Assembly (NCBI GenBank): GCA_027490195.1
Contig: JAIXYN010000096.1
Span: 1 to 47,807, forward strand
Direction: 5' to 3'
Length of the DNA: 47,807 nt
Origin: Verrucomicrobiaceae bacterium
GTDB taxonomy: Bacteria > Verrucomicrobiota > Verrucomicrobiia > Verrucomicrobiales > Verrucomicrobiaceae
Made by a program: the position numbers and the translations under genes. Shown in pieces: positions 1 through 7,988 of the stretch. The number at the start of each line of letters is the position of its first letter. Positions within the stretch are counted from its first letter, which is position 1. A model generated the notes under the pieces. It was not told the origin of the DNA. It saw only the letters and a program-made list of their open reading frames with translations, and ran no database searches.

Positions 1-456
1 CCATGAGCGTGAGGCAAACGTCTTGAGCCTGCAAGCGTTCGGGCAGCCTTGAGCGCACCGTGGGTGCTGGGGCGTACGAACGTCTTCGCAGTCGGGCGGT
101 TTGGCGGAGTGGGCGCTGGGGCATGGGCGGTCCTCGACGCCAAACACGACCGACCTACGTTCCGGAAAGCACGCATGTCCTCTCAGCGAACAGACCTGTT
201 TTCAATTGAGCATGGTATGAGTCAGCAGAGTGTGTTGGGACGAAGGATTCCAGGGACGCGCACAGCGCATCCCTACCATCCAGAGCAGTGCGTGCCGCAG
301 GGCTGGTAGGGAACTGCTGTGCGAGTCCGTGATTTCGGGTCTATGCTGCCCGCAGGCATTCAAAAAGGTCCGCCGTCCTTGTCGTAGCCGATAGACGGAA
401 ACTCCGCACCCACCTAAGTTCGAGACGGGTATCTTTTATGCTTTTCAGAGAGCTGC
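1..456. other. Intergenic region without a convincing gene
   Basis: I see no gene here. An open frame at 49-309 (86 codons) has no recognisable domain, and its C-terminal third is simply the translation of the dispersed repeat described separately. No tRNA or clear promoter was seen. The stretch lies downstream of the minus-strand LysM hydrolase gene and runs off the left edge, so what precedes it is unknown. Confidence 0.5.
217..392 (+). repeat. Dispersed repeat, copy 1 (inverted relative to copy at 15606-15790)
   Basis: By eye, a 72-base core at 235-306 matches the reverse complement of 15699-15770 at 64 of 72 positions without gaps. Weaker similarity continues on both sides, including a shared 'tcaaaaaggt' followed by 'cgccgtc' near 360-376. 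Both copies can be translated into a similar peptide containing LGRRIP and VPQGW. However, one copy has a stop right after QGW and the other reads on, and neither has a credible upstream coding context. It is therefore better seen as a dispersed intergenic element than as a gene. The family is not one I can name. Confidence 0.7.
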
Positions 457-1107
457 TCAAAAAGCCCAGCGATAGGGGGCGTTGTGGATGAGCTTGGACT
501 TTGGATAGGCGGAGATGCGGACCTGATTCTGGGAGTTGCCGCTGAGGAGCCAGACGTTGGTGGCGTCTTGCGCGTGGAGGAAGCCGATGTGTCCGCTGCT
601 GGCCTGATCCACGGTGAGCGGCTGCAGAATGCAGATGGCCCCATAGGTGGCGGCCACGGGGCGGCCCCAGCCCCACCAGTCGGAAACTTTGGCGCTGCCC
701 TGTGGGCGGTAGCCGGAACGCAGCACACACCAGTTCACAAAGGCGGCGCACCAAGCGGTTTCATCGCGCAGAAGGCCACCGCCGATGCCGCAGCTTTTCA
801 AATACTCAAGGATGCGTGGGTTGTCCGCTGCTCCCGCCCATTCCTGCACGCCGACTTCCATGATGGCCATCTGCATCCACGGAGGCGGCGCGGCGAAACT
901 TGTGGGAGCACTTGCGGTCGTGTCAGGCGGCAGGCCCGTGACCTCGCCGTTGATATTGACGATCTGTCCGGGGAAGAGCACCTTCCAGTTGCCTGAACCC
1001 CATTCGACCAGCCCGGGGTTTAGCTTCTGAAACTGTGCGAGGGTCATGCCAAAGGACTTGGCGATTTTCGAGGGGTTATCACCGGGTTGAACAGAGTATT
1101 GAGCCAT
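457..1107 (-). CDS. LysM plus CHAP-like (TIGR02594-type) cell-wall hydrolase
   Basis: This 216-residue protein is probably a peptidoglycan-acting cysteine amidase or endopeptidase. Residues 1-52 form a LysM domain (YSVQPGDNPSKIAKSFGM, then LNPGL and LFPGQIV), which binds GlcNAc polymers. A Pro/Ala linker leads to a catalytic region from about residue 76. Its nucleophile is probably C120 in ETAWCAAFVNW, its His is H173 in SGHIGFL, and a polar residue is N191 in SGNSQNQV. This order (Cys, then His, then Asn) is that of CHAP/NlpC-like enzymes grouped as TIGR02594. No signal peptide is visible, which suggests holin-dependent or alternative export, or a phage-tail or tailocin relative. No phage gene adjoins it. 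It is the last minus-strand gene before the left edge and is separated by 335 bases from the ABC ATPase gene. Family assignment is firm; the physiological role is inferred. Confidence 0.85.
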   Translation of the reverse strand: MAQYSVQPGDNPSKIAKSFGMTLAQFQKLNPGLVEWGSGNWKVLFPGQIVNINGEVTGLPPDTTASAPTSFAAPPPWMQMAIMEVGVQEWAGAADNPRILEYLKSCGIGGGLLRDETAWCAAFVNWCVLRSGYRPQGSAKVSDWWGWGRPVAATYGAICILQPLTVDQASSGHIGFLHAQDATNVWLLSGNSQNQVRISAYPKSKLIHNAPYRWAF

Positions 1108-1442
1108 GATCTGACCATTGCCTTAGGGCAGCGGATAGATCAAATAGCAAAAAAAGGAGACGAACAAGGCAAGGATTCAGCCCGGAACGTGCCGAGCCTT
1201 GGCGAGTGGTCAGCGAAAGTTGCTCATTCACGTTGCAGGAGAGCTCGCCTCCTCTCCTGCGCTCCTTCAGAGCGCGGCCTTGAGAGATAAGCCCAATTAT
1301 CCAAAACCCAGGACTTGCTCGTTCCTCGCGGCGCCCTGGGCTAAGTCCTCCGGACCCTTGGCCCGCAAAAAGACGAGAGTCTGGTTTGCCGAATGCCAAT
1401 CATACCTGTGTTTTGGCTTCTGAAGTGAGGAGACGAGACGCC
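1108..1442. other. Intergenic gap after the ABC ATPase gene
   Basis: These 335 bases separate the ABC ATPase stop codon from the LysM hydrolase start. Open frames here (for example 1079-1399 minus and 1199-1423 plus) have no domain-like sequence. The gap is notable because a permease gene would be expected directly downstream of the ATPase in an operon of this type. I see neither one nor a remnant of one. Confidence 0.5.
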
Positions 1443-2192
1443 TCAGGCGGCGCGACCGTAGTGCTGACCGATCACTTTGCCGCGGAGGCGGTCGGCTTTG
1501 GCGCCGGCTTGGTCGTGTTCGATCTCGCCATCGCGCAGGCGGATGATGCGGGTGCAGCGCTGGACCATGCGCTCGTCATGGGTGACGAAGACGAGGGTCT
1601 TGCCCTGCTGATTGAGGTCGTCGAAGAGATCGAGGATCTCCTTGCCGGACTTGGAGTCGAGATTGCCGGTGGCTTCATCGGCCAGAATGACGAGCGGGCT
1701 GTTCGACAGGGCACGGGCGATGGCGACACGCTGCTGCTGGCCACCGGAGAGTTCGTTGGGCTTGTGGTGGAGGCGGTGCTCAAGGCCAACCTGGGTGGCA
1801 AGGCGGGTGCCGGTTTCGATCATTTCCGAATCTTTCGCTCCGCCATAGTACATGGGCACAGCGATGTTTTCGATGACGCTGAGCTGCTGGATGAGGTTGT
1901 AGCTCTGGAAGATGAAGCCGAGATTTTTGTTCCGTGCGGCGGAGAGATCATCGTCCTCAAGATGCGCCACATTGAGACCGCCGAGGTAGTAATCCCCCGA
2001 CGTGGGCTGGTCGAGGCAGCCGAGCACATTGAGCAGGGTGGACTTGCCGCAGCCGGAGGGGCCCATGATGCAGACGTATTCCCCGGGGTAGATGGAGAGC
2101 GAGACGCCCTGCAGCACATGCTGGGTGATGTCCCCCATCTGGTAGCTTTTGCAGATGTCCACCAGCTTGATGATGGGATCAGGATCGGGCAT
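1443..2192 (-). CDS. ABC transporter ATP-binding protein, MacB/LolD type
   Basis: This 249-residue cytoplasmic ATPase of the MacB/LolD/FtsE class powers envelope export or lipoprotein/antibiotic efflux with an FtsX-like permease. All motifs are intact: Walker A GPSGCGKST at 44-52, the Q-loop glutamine in FIFQSYNL at about 96, signature LSGGQQQR from 148, Walker B VILADE from 168, and the switch His in VFVTHD. There are two possible starts, GTG at 2195 and ATG at 2192. ATG 2192 is preferred because it forms a TGATG junction with the stop of the HlyD-type gene, which indicates translational coupling. It is the third gene of the TolC-HlyD-ATPase operon. The partner permease is missing from its usual place downstream. 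The exact substrate cannot be told from sequence. Confidence 0.93.
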   Translation of the reverse strand: MPDPDPIIKLVDICKSYQMGDITQHVLQGVSLSIYPGEYVCIMGPSGCGKSTLLNVLGCLDQPTSGDYYLGGLNVAHLEDDDLSAARNKNLGFIFQSYNLIQQLSVIENIAVPMYYGGAKDSEMIETGTRLATQVGLEHRLHHKPNELSGGQQQRVAIARALSNSPLVILADEATGNLDSKSGKEILDLFDDLNQQGKTLVFVTHDERMVQRCTRIIRLRDGEIEHDQAGAKADRLRGKVIGQHYGRAA

Positions 2193-4000
2193 CACGGTGT
2201 GGCCACCGCCACGGCTTTTTCCTTGGGTTTGGACGATTTGGATTTAGGCGGGCCGCCTTCAGGTTCGGGTTTTCCGGAACCATCCATATCGGCTTCGGCT
2301 TTCTTCGGAAGGGCGAGGGCGACGGCTTCGCCGCCCTGCAGACCACCACGCACCTCGATGAATTCATCATTGAAGAGCCCGGTGCTGATCTCCCGGCGTT
2401 CCAAAGCACCGTTGTTGCTGATGTAGCAGAAATGGTGATCCTGTTCGACTTCGATGGACTGGACGGGGACGTAAAGCACATCGGCCAGTTGATCGACGAT
2501 GATCTCGACCTTAGCGTTCATGCCAGGCTTCATCCAGGGGTGGTAGCCGTTGATGTGGATGGTGCAGGGATAGACTTTCAAATTGGGCGTGTAACGGCTG
2601 CTGCTGGAATCCGGAAGAACGGCAAGTTCGGCGACGCGGCCATCCAGTTCCTTGCCGGGTTCGGCATCGACACGAACTTTGACCGGCTGGCCAATGCGCA
2701 CCTTTTTGATCTGAGATTCATGGACGTTCACGCGGACGCCCATCTGGCTCATGTCCGGGATGGTGAGCATGGTCTGGCGCAGGCGTACGGTGGCCCCTTC
2801 TTCGATGCTATTGCTGTAATTGTAGGATGGGCTGGCGTTCAAATCGCCGTAGGCGACCAAGCCGGGCTGCGGGGCCTTGATGACGCAGGCTTTGAGCTGG
2901 AGTTCCAGGTTTTCGCGCTGGGCGAGCTCCATTTCATAGCGCCGCTTAGCCGTGGTGAACCGGGTCTCCGCCTGGGCCATGCGGGAGCGATTGGCGCGGA
3001 TAGTACGCTGAAGCTTGTTGAGCGCCTCACGATAGGCGGCGAGGTAAGTGGCGCACTGCTTGCTGAATTCGTACTTTTTGTACAAGGCGAGCGCCGTTTC
3101 TGAGGTTTTCACGGAGAGCTTCACCTTGTCGAAGCTCACCGAGTCGTTTTCCATCTGGGCGGCGGTGACGAATTTTTTTTCCGCGAGCCGCTTGGAGGAT
3201 TCCACTTTCTGCTTGGCGAGGGCCAGCTCCGAGCGGCGCAGGAGCATGTCGTCCTCGAGCTGTCGCAGTTTCTGCTGGGCTTCACCGTCGCTCTCAGCCT
3301 TGTTTTGTTCAAGGAAAGGAGTGAAGTTGATCATCTCGCTGACCGGAGGTGCGGCGATGGATTTTTTGGCCACGCCGGGCTTGGCATTGTCCCCGCGTTT
3401 GACGATAGCCGCCTCCGAAGAAACCTGGGCGTTGGCCTGGGTCTCGAGGACGTCCGCGTATTTTTCAAAGGCGTCCACGTCAGATGGCAGACCTGCCGTG
3501 GTGAGAATGGCACTGGTGACTTCACGCCCAAGATACTTCTCAAAGTCCATGAGGGCGAAGATGGCGACCTGCTTCACATCGCGCACCATCGTTTGATTTT
3601 CACTTTTCTGGATCTCGCGGTTCTCATCCGCGTCGATGTAGTTTGAAACCGTGGTCTGGAATTCGATCTCGTGGGTCTCGATCTTAGTTTTGAGGTCGGT
3701 GCTGTCGAGTTCGATCAAGACCTTTCCATCTTTGACGTCCTCCTCGCTGATCAGGTAGCCCTCAGGAATGAGGCTGAGAATTTTGGTGGGGATTTCGATT
3801 TCGCTCTTCACCTCATTGTTTTGCAGGGCGCGAATTTCTCCGCCTTGGAGCACGGTGATCTCGAGCGGACCACGCTGCACAAGGCGCGTGGGGACTTTTT
3901 CAGCTGAAGCGCCACCGCCGGACAGGCTCCACCAGCCGACGACAGCGAGAACGCTGACGACTGCGATGATGATTCCTTTTTTGGATTTTCCCTTCTTCAT
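2192..4000 (-). CDS. HlyD/MacA-family periplasmic adaptor, long form
   Basis: This 602-residue membrane-fusion (adaptor) protein links an inner-membrane ABC transporter to an outer-membrane channel. It has one N-terminal membrane anchor (IIIAVVSVLAVVGWW, about residues 9-24). A beta/lipoyl-like first half follows, then an unusually long inserted helical region at about 115-265 with an Ala/Lys-rich linker. A coiled coil lies at about 265-375, followed by the returning lipoyl half (CVIKAPQPGLVAYGD) and a beta-barrel (VRVNVHESQIKKVRIGQPV). The C-terminal tail is rich in Pro, Lys and Ser. The length far exceeds the roughly 370 residues of classical MacA. Long forms of this kind are familiar from Planctomycetes and Verrucomicrobia. 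Its stop overlaps the ATPase start, and its own start overlaps the TolC stop as ATGA, so the three are co-translated. The adaptor role is well supported; the cargo is unknown. Confidence 0.92.
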   Translation of the reverse strand: MKKGKSKKGIIIAVVSVLAVVGWWSLSGGGASAEKVPTRLVQRGPLEITVLQGGEIRALQNNEVKSEIEIPTKILSLIPEGYLISEEDVKDGKVLIELDSTDLKTKIETHEIEFQTTVSNYIDADENREIQKSENQTMVRDVKQVAIFALMDFEKYLGREVTSAILTTAGLPSDVDAFEKYADVLETQANAQVSSEAAIVKRGDNAKPGVAKKSIAAPPVSEMINFTPFLEQNKAESDGEAQQKLRQLEDDMLLRRSELALAKQKVESSKRLAEKKFVTAAQMENDSVSFDKVKLSVKTSETALALYKKYEFSKQCATYLAAYREALNKLQRTIRANRSRMAQAETRFTTAKRRYEMELAQRENLELQLKACVIKAPQPGLVAYGDLNASPSYNYSNSIEEGATVRLRQTMLTIPDMSQMGVRVNVHESQIKKVRIGQPVKVRVDAEPGKELDGRVAELAVLPDSSSSRYTPNLKVYPCTIHINGYHPWMKPGMNAKVEIIVDQLADVLYVPVQSIEVEQDHHFCYISNNGALERREISTGLFNDEFIEVRGGLQGGEAVALALPKKAEADMDGSGKPEPEGGPPKSKSSKPKEKAVAVATP

Positions 4001-5697
4001 TCTCCTTTAGGCTTCTCCTTGCTTAATACGTCCACCCAGCCGCCGTCTTTCTCAATGAAAAGCACGCCCATGTCCCGCCAGAGGCGCAGACGGACGAGCG
4101 TGTGATTGATGGTGGTGGAGACCATGAGGTTTCGCGTGGTGTTCATGTCGCGCTGGGCATCGACGAGGTTGATGGCGGTGCCGAGGCCTTCGGCGCTGAA
4201 GGCTTCTTCCACCTCCAGACGCTGCGTGCTGATCTCCATGCCTAGTTTGGCGAGTTCGTACTGCTTGCGGGCGAGCTGCAAATCACGCCAGCCGGTGCGG
4301 ACGTCGCTGCGGGTGTTTTCTTCGAACAGATCCAAAGCACGTCTGGCCTGCTGCTCGGCGACGATGGATGAACGCAGCAAATTACGTTCGGGCTTCTGGT
4401 TGAGGTTCAGATCGGCATTCAGCCCCATGCTGCGGCTCTTGTTGCCGGGGACGAGCCTCAAGTCGTTGTGGTCAGGATTGTCGAGCATGTTGTAGTTCAC
4501 CAGCGCGTTCACGCCGGGCAAAGTCTGCTGCTTGGCGATCAGGACCTTTCGGCTGGTGTCCTCCACCTGATCCCGCAGATTCCAGATGTCGAGACGGTTG
4601 GTCATGGCGAGGGAGACGGCCTCCTCCAGCGTGCCGGGGCATTCGATGATCTGGAGGGCATCTTTGTCCTTGTAGTCCACCACGAAGCGCTCGGTGACGG
4701 GCAGACCGAGATTGACCTTCAGGTCATCGATGGCCTGTTCGTAGTCGCGGATGGCGTTGAGCCATGAGCGCTCGAACACGATGCGGGACTGGACGAGACG
4801 GAAGACGGAGGACTTGGTGCTGTTGGCATTCTCCTTCTGCATGGCCGTCTCACGCGCCACCACGAAGTCAAAGGCTTTGAAGGCGAGGTAGGCATTGCGT
4901 GCGGTCTCGCGTGACTGGATGACGCTGTAGTACTGAGCGGCGATGTCCACGGCAAAGGATTTGCGATACTGGGCAAAATTGCGGATGGCGTAGAGGACAT
5001 TACGCTCGCTCTGAGTCAGTACTTCGGAAGCGGAAAGATAGCCAGCACCGCTGAGGAGCGGCTGAGTCAGGGAGAAGCCAAGCTGGGAGATGCCGCTGTC
5101 TTTCCCGCCCGTGAAAAAACGCACAAAATTCGTGGTCAGGTTCGTAGCCAGCAGCGCGCCGGTGCGGGTCAGCGCGGAGAAGCCCAGATTGCCGGTGGTG
5201 GTCAGCGTGGAGGCCCGCACCAGGTTGTTAATGCCCGTGACGGCGTCCGTGCTGGCCTGGGTGCTGGAGCCTCCGCCAGACATGATCGGGCCATACTGCT
5301 GGCGGATGAGCGTGAGGTTCAGAGCAGCCAGATAAACTGTTTCCTTCTGCAACAGATAGGAACGGTTGCGGTGCACTGCAAATTCCAATGCCTCAGCCAG
5401 ACTGACCACGCGTGCATTCTCCTCCAAAAAGGCGCGGTCCCCCAGAAACTCCTCCTTCTTCATATTTTTGCGGAGTTCCTCCAGCTTCACCGGTGGCGGT
5501 GGCGTGATGCTGAGAAAAGCCTGCCCGGAGTTCGGCACCTTGCTGGCTTTCTTGCGCAAGATGCCAAAGGTCTCATTGTCCGCCCATTTCTTGTAAAAAC
5601 CCGTGCTGCAAGCGCTCAGTCCCAGGGCCAGCAGCGTGAGAAACGCGATGGCAGGCTGGAAGGGACGATGTTTTGGCATGGGAAGTCTGACCGGCAT
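3997..5697 (-). CDS. TolC-family outer-membrane efflux lipoprotein
   Basis: This is a 566-residue outer-membrane channel of the TolC/OprM class. A lipoprotein signal (hydrophobic AIAFLTLLALGLSAC) ends in the lipobox LSAC, giving a lipidated Cys at about residue 30. The rest is two helical OEP repeats with the expected long amphipathic helices, for example around QSRETARNAYLAFKAFDF and in the second half ARKQYELAKLGMEISTQR. Translation could begin at 5697 or at an in-frame ATG at 5679. The shorter form gives a more typical signal peptide, and neither has an obvious Shine-Dalgarno sequence. It is the promoter-proximal gene of the export operon and is divergent from the sigma factor gene across 128 bases. 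It presumably forms the tripartite pump's exit duct. Confidence 0.93.
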   Translation of the reverse strand: MPVRLPMPKHRPFQPAIAFLTLLALGLSACSTGFYKKWADNETFGILRKKASKVPNSGQAFLSITPPPPVKLEELRKNMKKEEFLGDRAFLEENARVVSLAEALEFAVHRNRSYLLQKETVYLAALNLTLIRQQYGPIMSGGGSSTQASTDAVTGINNLVRASTLTTTGNLGFSALTRTGALLATNLTTNFVRFFTGGKDSGISQLGFSLTQPLLSGAGYLSASEVLTQSERNVLYAIRNFAQYRKSFAVDIAAQYYSVIQSRETARNAYLAFKAFDFVVARETAMQKENANSTKSSVFRLVQSRIVFERSWLNAIRDYEQAIDDLKVNLGLPVTERFVVDYKDKDALQIIECPGTLEEAVSLAMTNRLDIWNLRDQVEDTSRKVLIAKQQTLPGVNALVNYNMLDNPDHNDLRLVPGNKSRSMGLNADLNLNQKPERNLLRSSIVAEQQARRALDLFEENTRSDVRTGWRDLQLARKQYELAKLGMEISTQRLEVEEAFSAEGLGTAINLVDAQRDMNTTRNLMVSTTINHTLVRLRLWRDMGVLFIEKDGGWVDVLSKEKPKGE

Positions 5698-5773
5698 TGG
5701 AGTGGTTGGGCCGGGATTGGTTTTTGGGGGGGGCTTTGCAATACGCCTTTTTACGGGGATATCTATCGAATGG

Positions 5774-5788
5774 ATGACAAAACGTCAT
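5774..5788. promoter_or_regulatory. Short inverted repeat between divergent tolC-like and sigma genes
   Basis: ATGAC at 5774-5778 and GTCAT at 5784-5788 form a perfect 5-base inverted repeat with a 5-base spacer. It sits midway in the 128-base region from which both the export operon and the sigma gene must be transcribed. It could be an operator, but arms this short arise by chance, so the call is weak. Confidence 0.2.
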
Positions 5789-5825
5789 TGCCACCACTCC
5801 AGCCGCCGTTACTATTCGCCCCCGC

Positions 5826-6500
5826 ATGTCCGACCTCCCGAAAGTCGCTGAAACTGAAGAACTCCTCAAGGAGACCTCTGGATCGCCCCCGACCCGGAAG
5901 ACGCTGATTGAGAAACTGGACAACTGGGATGACTGGGCGAGTTGGGATGAATTTTACCGTACCTATTCGGGCTTCGTCTTCCACGTGGCCCGCAAGACCG
6001 GCCTGAGTGATGACGAGGCCAATGATGTGGTGCAGGAGACCTTCATCGGCGTGGCGAAAAACCTGCAGAAGAAGAAGTTCGACACCAGCCTGGGCTCCTT
6101 CAAATCCTTCCTTCTTAATCAGGCGCGCTGGCGCATTTTGGACCAGTTCCGTCGGCGCAAGAAGCAGCAGAGCCGTGAGGCCAATCTCTACGCCGACGAA
6201 ACCGACGAGCGCCGTACGGCACCGATTGATCGCTGCGCGGACCCAAATGGCGTGGCGCTGGAAAAGCTGTGGGAGAAAGAGTGGCAGGACAAGGTGATGG
6301 ACATCGCGCTGCGCCGGGTGCGCGCGCTGGTTTCGCCACGCCAGTTCCAGATTTTTTCCTGCTACGTGATCAAAGGCTGGAGCCCTGAACGCGTAAAGAG
6401 GGAACTGGGAGTCAATGCCGCGCAGGTGTACCTAGCGAAGCACCGTGTCGGACGCATTTTGAAACGCGAGGCGGCTAAGCTGGCGGAGACAGAGGAGTGA
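5826..6500 (+). CDS. ECF-type RNA polymerase sigma factor
   Basis: This 224-residue sigma-70-family protein directs RNA polymerase to a specific promoter set. After a roughly 35-residue polar N-terminus, region 2 runs from about WDEFYRTYSGFVFHVARK through DDEANDVVQETFIGVAKNL (region 2.2) to LLNQARWRILDQFRRRKK (2.3/2.4). A charged linker leads to region 4 (RVRALVSPRQFQIFSCYVIKGW, then a helix-turn-helix RVKRELGVNAAQVYLAKHRV). This architecture fits the ECF sigma factors that are abundant in Planctomycetes and Verrucomicrobia. No anti-sigma gene adjoins it. The next gene (plus strand, 40 bases downstream) encodes a secreted enzyme-like protein and may share its transcript. The divergent export operon is another possible target. 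Regulon and signal are unknown. Confidence 0.9.
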   Translation: MSDLPKVAETEELLKETSGSPPTRKTLIEKLDNWDDWASWDEFYRTYSGFVFHVARKTGLSDDEANDVVQETFIGVAKNLQKKKFDTSLGSFKSFLLNQARWRILDQFRRRKKQQSREANLYADETDERRTAPIDRCADPNGVALEKLWEKEWQDKVMDIALRRVRALVSPRQFQIFSCYVIKGWSPERVKRELGVNAAQVYLAKHRVGRILKREAAKLAETEE

Positions 6501-6540
6501 GCCGCTGAAAGCCGCACCTGATGGTCGCCGTAGCGGTCTC

Positions 6541-7938
6541 ATGCGTTTTACCATCGCCCTCCTTCTCGCTGTCACATCCTTGCATGCAGCGGAACCCGTT
6601 TCGCTTTTCATCGAGGGTTATGCCGGGCAGCGCAGCATTGCCCAGGGGGAGGAGATACCCATCCATGTGAGCACGACTGCGGCGAAGTATGAGATCGAGG
6701 TGGCGCGTCTGGGCGCAGTGAGGGAGGTGGTGTGGAAGAAGAGTGATGTGCCTGGTGCAGCGTATCCCGTGCCGGAGGATGCTTCGGCGAATGGCTGCCG
6801 CTGGCCGGAGAGTGTTCGAGTGCCGAGCACAGCGGCGTGGAAGTCGGGCTACTATGAGGTGATCTTCCGTGCTGCGGATGCAGGTGGCAAATGGACGCAG
6901 CGGGGGAAGCGCACGGCGGAGAGCAGCGCGTGGTTCATCGTGCGTGAGGCGAAGCCGGGAACGACCTCGAAGATTTTGCTGCAGCTTTGCACGAACACCT
7001 ACAACGCGTACAACAACTGGGGTGGTTTCTCGGTGTATGCCTACAACAGCCTTTCGAATAACCAGGGCCATCGGGTGAGCTTTGAGCGGCCCGGACCTTC
7101 GCAGTTTGCGCGGTGGGAACTGCCTTTTGTGCAATGGGCGGAGAAGAATGGCTACGCGCTGGAATTCGCCGCAAATGACGATCTGGAATTTCGCCCAGAG
7201 ATGCTGACGAGCTACAAGCTAGTGCTGAGTGTGGGCCATGATGAGTACTGGAGCACGCCGATGCGCGACCACTTGGAAGCGTGGATCGGCCAGGGTGGCA
7301 ATGTGGCCTTTTTCAGCGGCAACACCTGCTGCTGGCAAATACGGGCCGAGGACAACGGCCGCGCCTTCACGTGCTGCAAGCAGAACTACCATCTGGACCC
7401 CGTCTTCGCGTCGCGCGACTTCAAAACGCTGAGCACGCTATGGAGTCATCATCTGCTCAAACGGCCTGAGAACGAACTGACCGGGGTGGGCTTTCTCTGG
7501 GGTGGGTATCGAAAAAGTCATGGGCAGTTCATGACTGATCCGGCCGAGTATGAGGTACACCGCCCGGACCACTGGGTGCTGGCGGGGACCAGCCTGAAGC
7601 GTGGCGAGAAGTTTGGCGGCAAGGACACAATCGTCGGTTACGAGTGCGATGGCTGTGAACTCGAATGGAAAAACGGCCTGCCCTTTCCCACCTGCAAGGA
7701 TGGCACGCCGAAGACTTTTGAAGTGCTGGCCACCTGCCCGGCACGCTGGCACCCTGATGATGCAGAGTGGTATGAGAAGTGGGACATCGGCCGCACGGGC
7801 GCAGCCTGCATGGGCCTCTACACGCGTGGTGGCACCGTCTTCACCGCCGGCACAACCGACTGGGCGCATGGCCTGCAGGGTGGTGATGCCGCAGTGATGC
7901 GCATCACGCAGAATGTGCTGGACCGATTGTCAAAATAA
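6541..7938 (+). CDS. Secreted N,N-dimethylformamidase beta-subunit-like protein
   Basis: This 465-residue protein has a cleavable signal peptide (MRFTIALLLAVTSLHAAEP). Residues of about 25-140 form an Ig-like/beta domain. From about 145 the sequence matches the C-terminal domain of the dimethylformamidase large subunit, with TNTYNAYNNWGG, then a glutamine-amidotransferase-like fold with SVGHDEYWSTPMRDHLEAWI and NVAFFSGNTCCWQIR. The characterised enzyme hydrolyses DMF to dimethylamine and formate using a mononuclear iron site. Many homologues in Verrucomicrobia and Actinobacteria are secreted and have no known substrate. The Tyr/His/Glu region around GHDEYW is present, which is consistent with an intact centre. 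No small (alpha) subunit gene adjoins it, so true DMFase activity is doubtful. It lies 40 bases after the sigma factor gene and is probably co-transcribed. Confidence 0.8.
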   Translation: MRFTIALLLAVTSLHAAEPVSLFIEGYAGQRSIAQGEEIPIHVSTTAAKYEIEVARLGAVREVVWKKSDVPGAAYPVPEDASANGCRWPESVRVPSTAAWKSGYYEVIFRAADAGGKWTQRGKRTAESSAWFIVREAKPGTTSKILLQLCTNTYNAYNNWGGFSVYAYNSLSNNQGHRVSFERPGPSQFARWELPFVQWAEKNGYALEFAANDDLEFRPEMLTSYKLVLSVGHDEYWSTPMRDHLEAWIGQGGNVAFFSGNTCCWQIRAEDNGRAFTCCKQNYHLDPVFASRDFKTLSTLWSHHLLKRPENELTGVGFLWGGYRKSHGQFMTDPAEYEVHRPDHWVLAGTSLKRGEKFGGKDTIVGYECDGCELEWKNGLPFPTCKDGTPKTFEVLATCPARWHPDDAEWYEKWDIGRTGAACMGLYTRGGTVFTAGTTDWAHGLQGGDAAVMRITQNVLDRLSK

Positions 7939-7988
7939 GGCGGCGAAATGGCGGGGCAAACAGGAGGCATGCTTTGCAATGGACGACT

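Noticed and set aside
49..309. 86-codon open frame
   Set aside because: No start context or domain; its C-terminal third is translated repeat sequence.
1363..1375. 13-base string also found at 20983-20995 (CCGCAAAAAGACG)
   Set aside because: Shared 13-mers are expected by chance in a window of this size.
1386..2426. 346-codon plus-strand open frame opposite the ABC ATPase
   Set aside because: Antisense shadow of a gene whose motifs are complete on the other strand.
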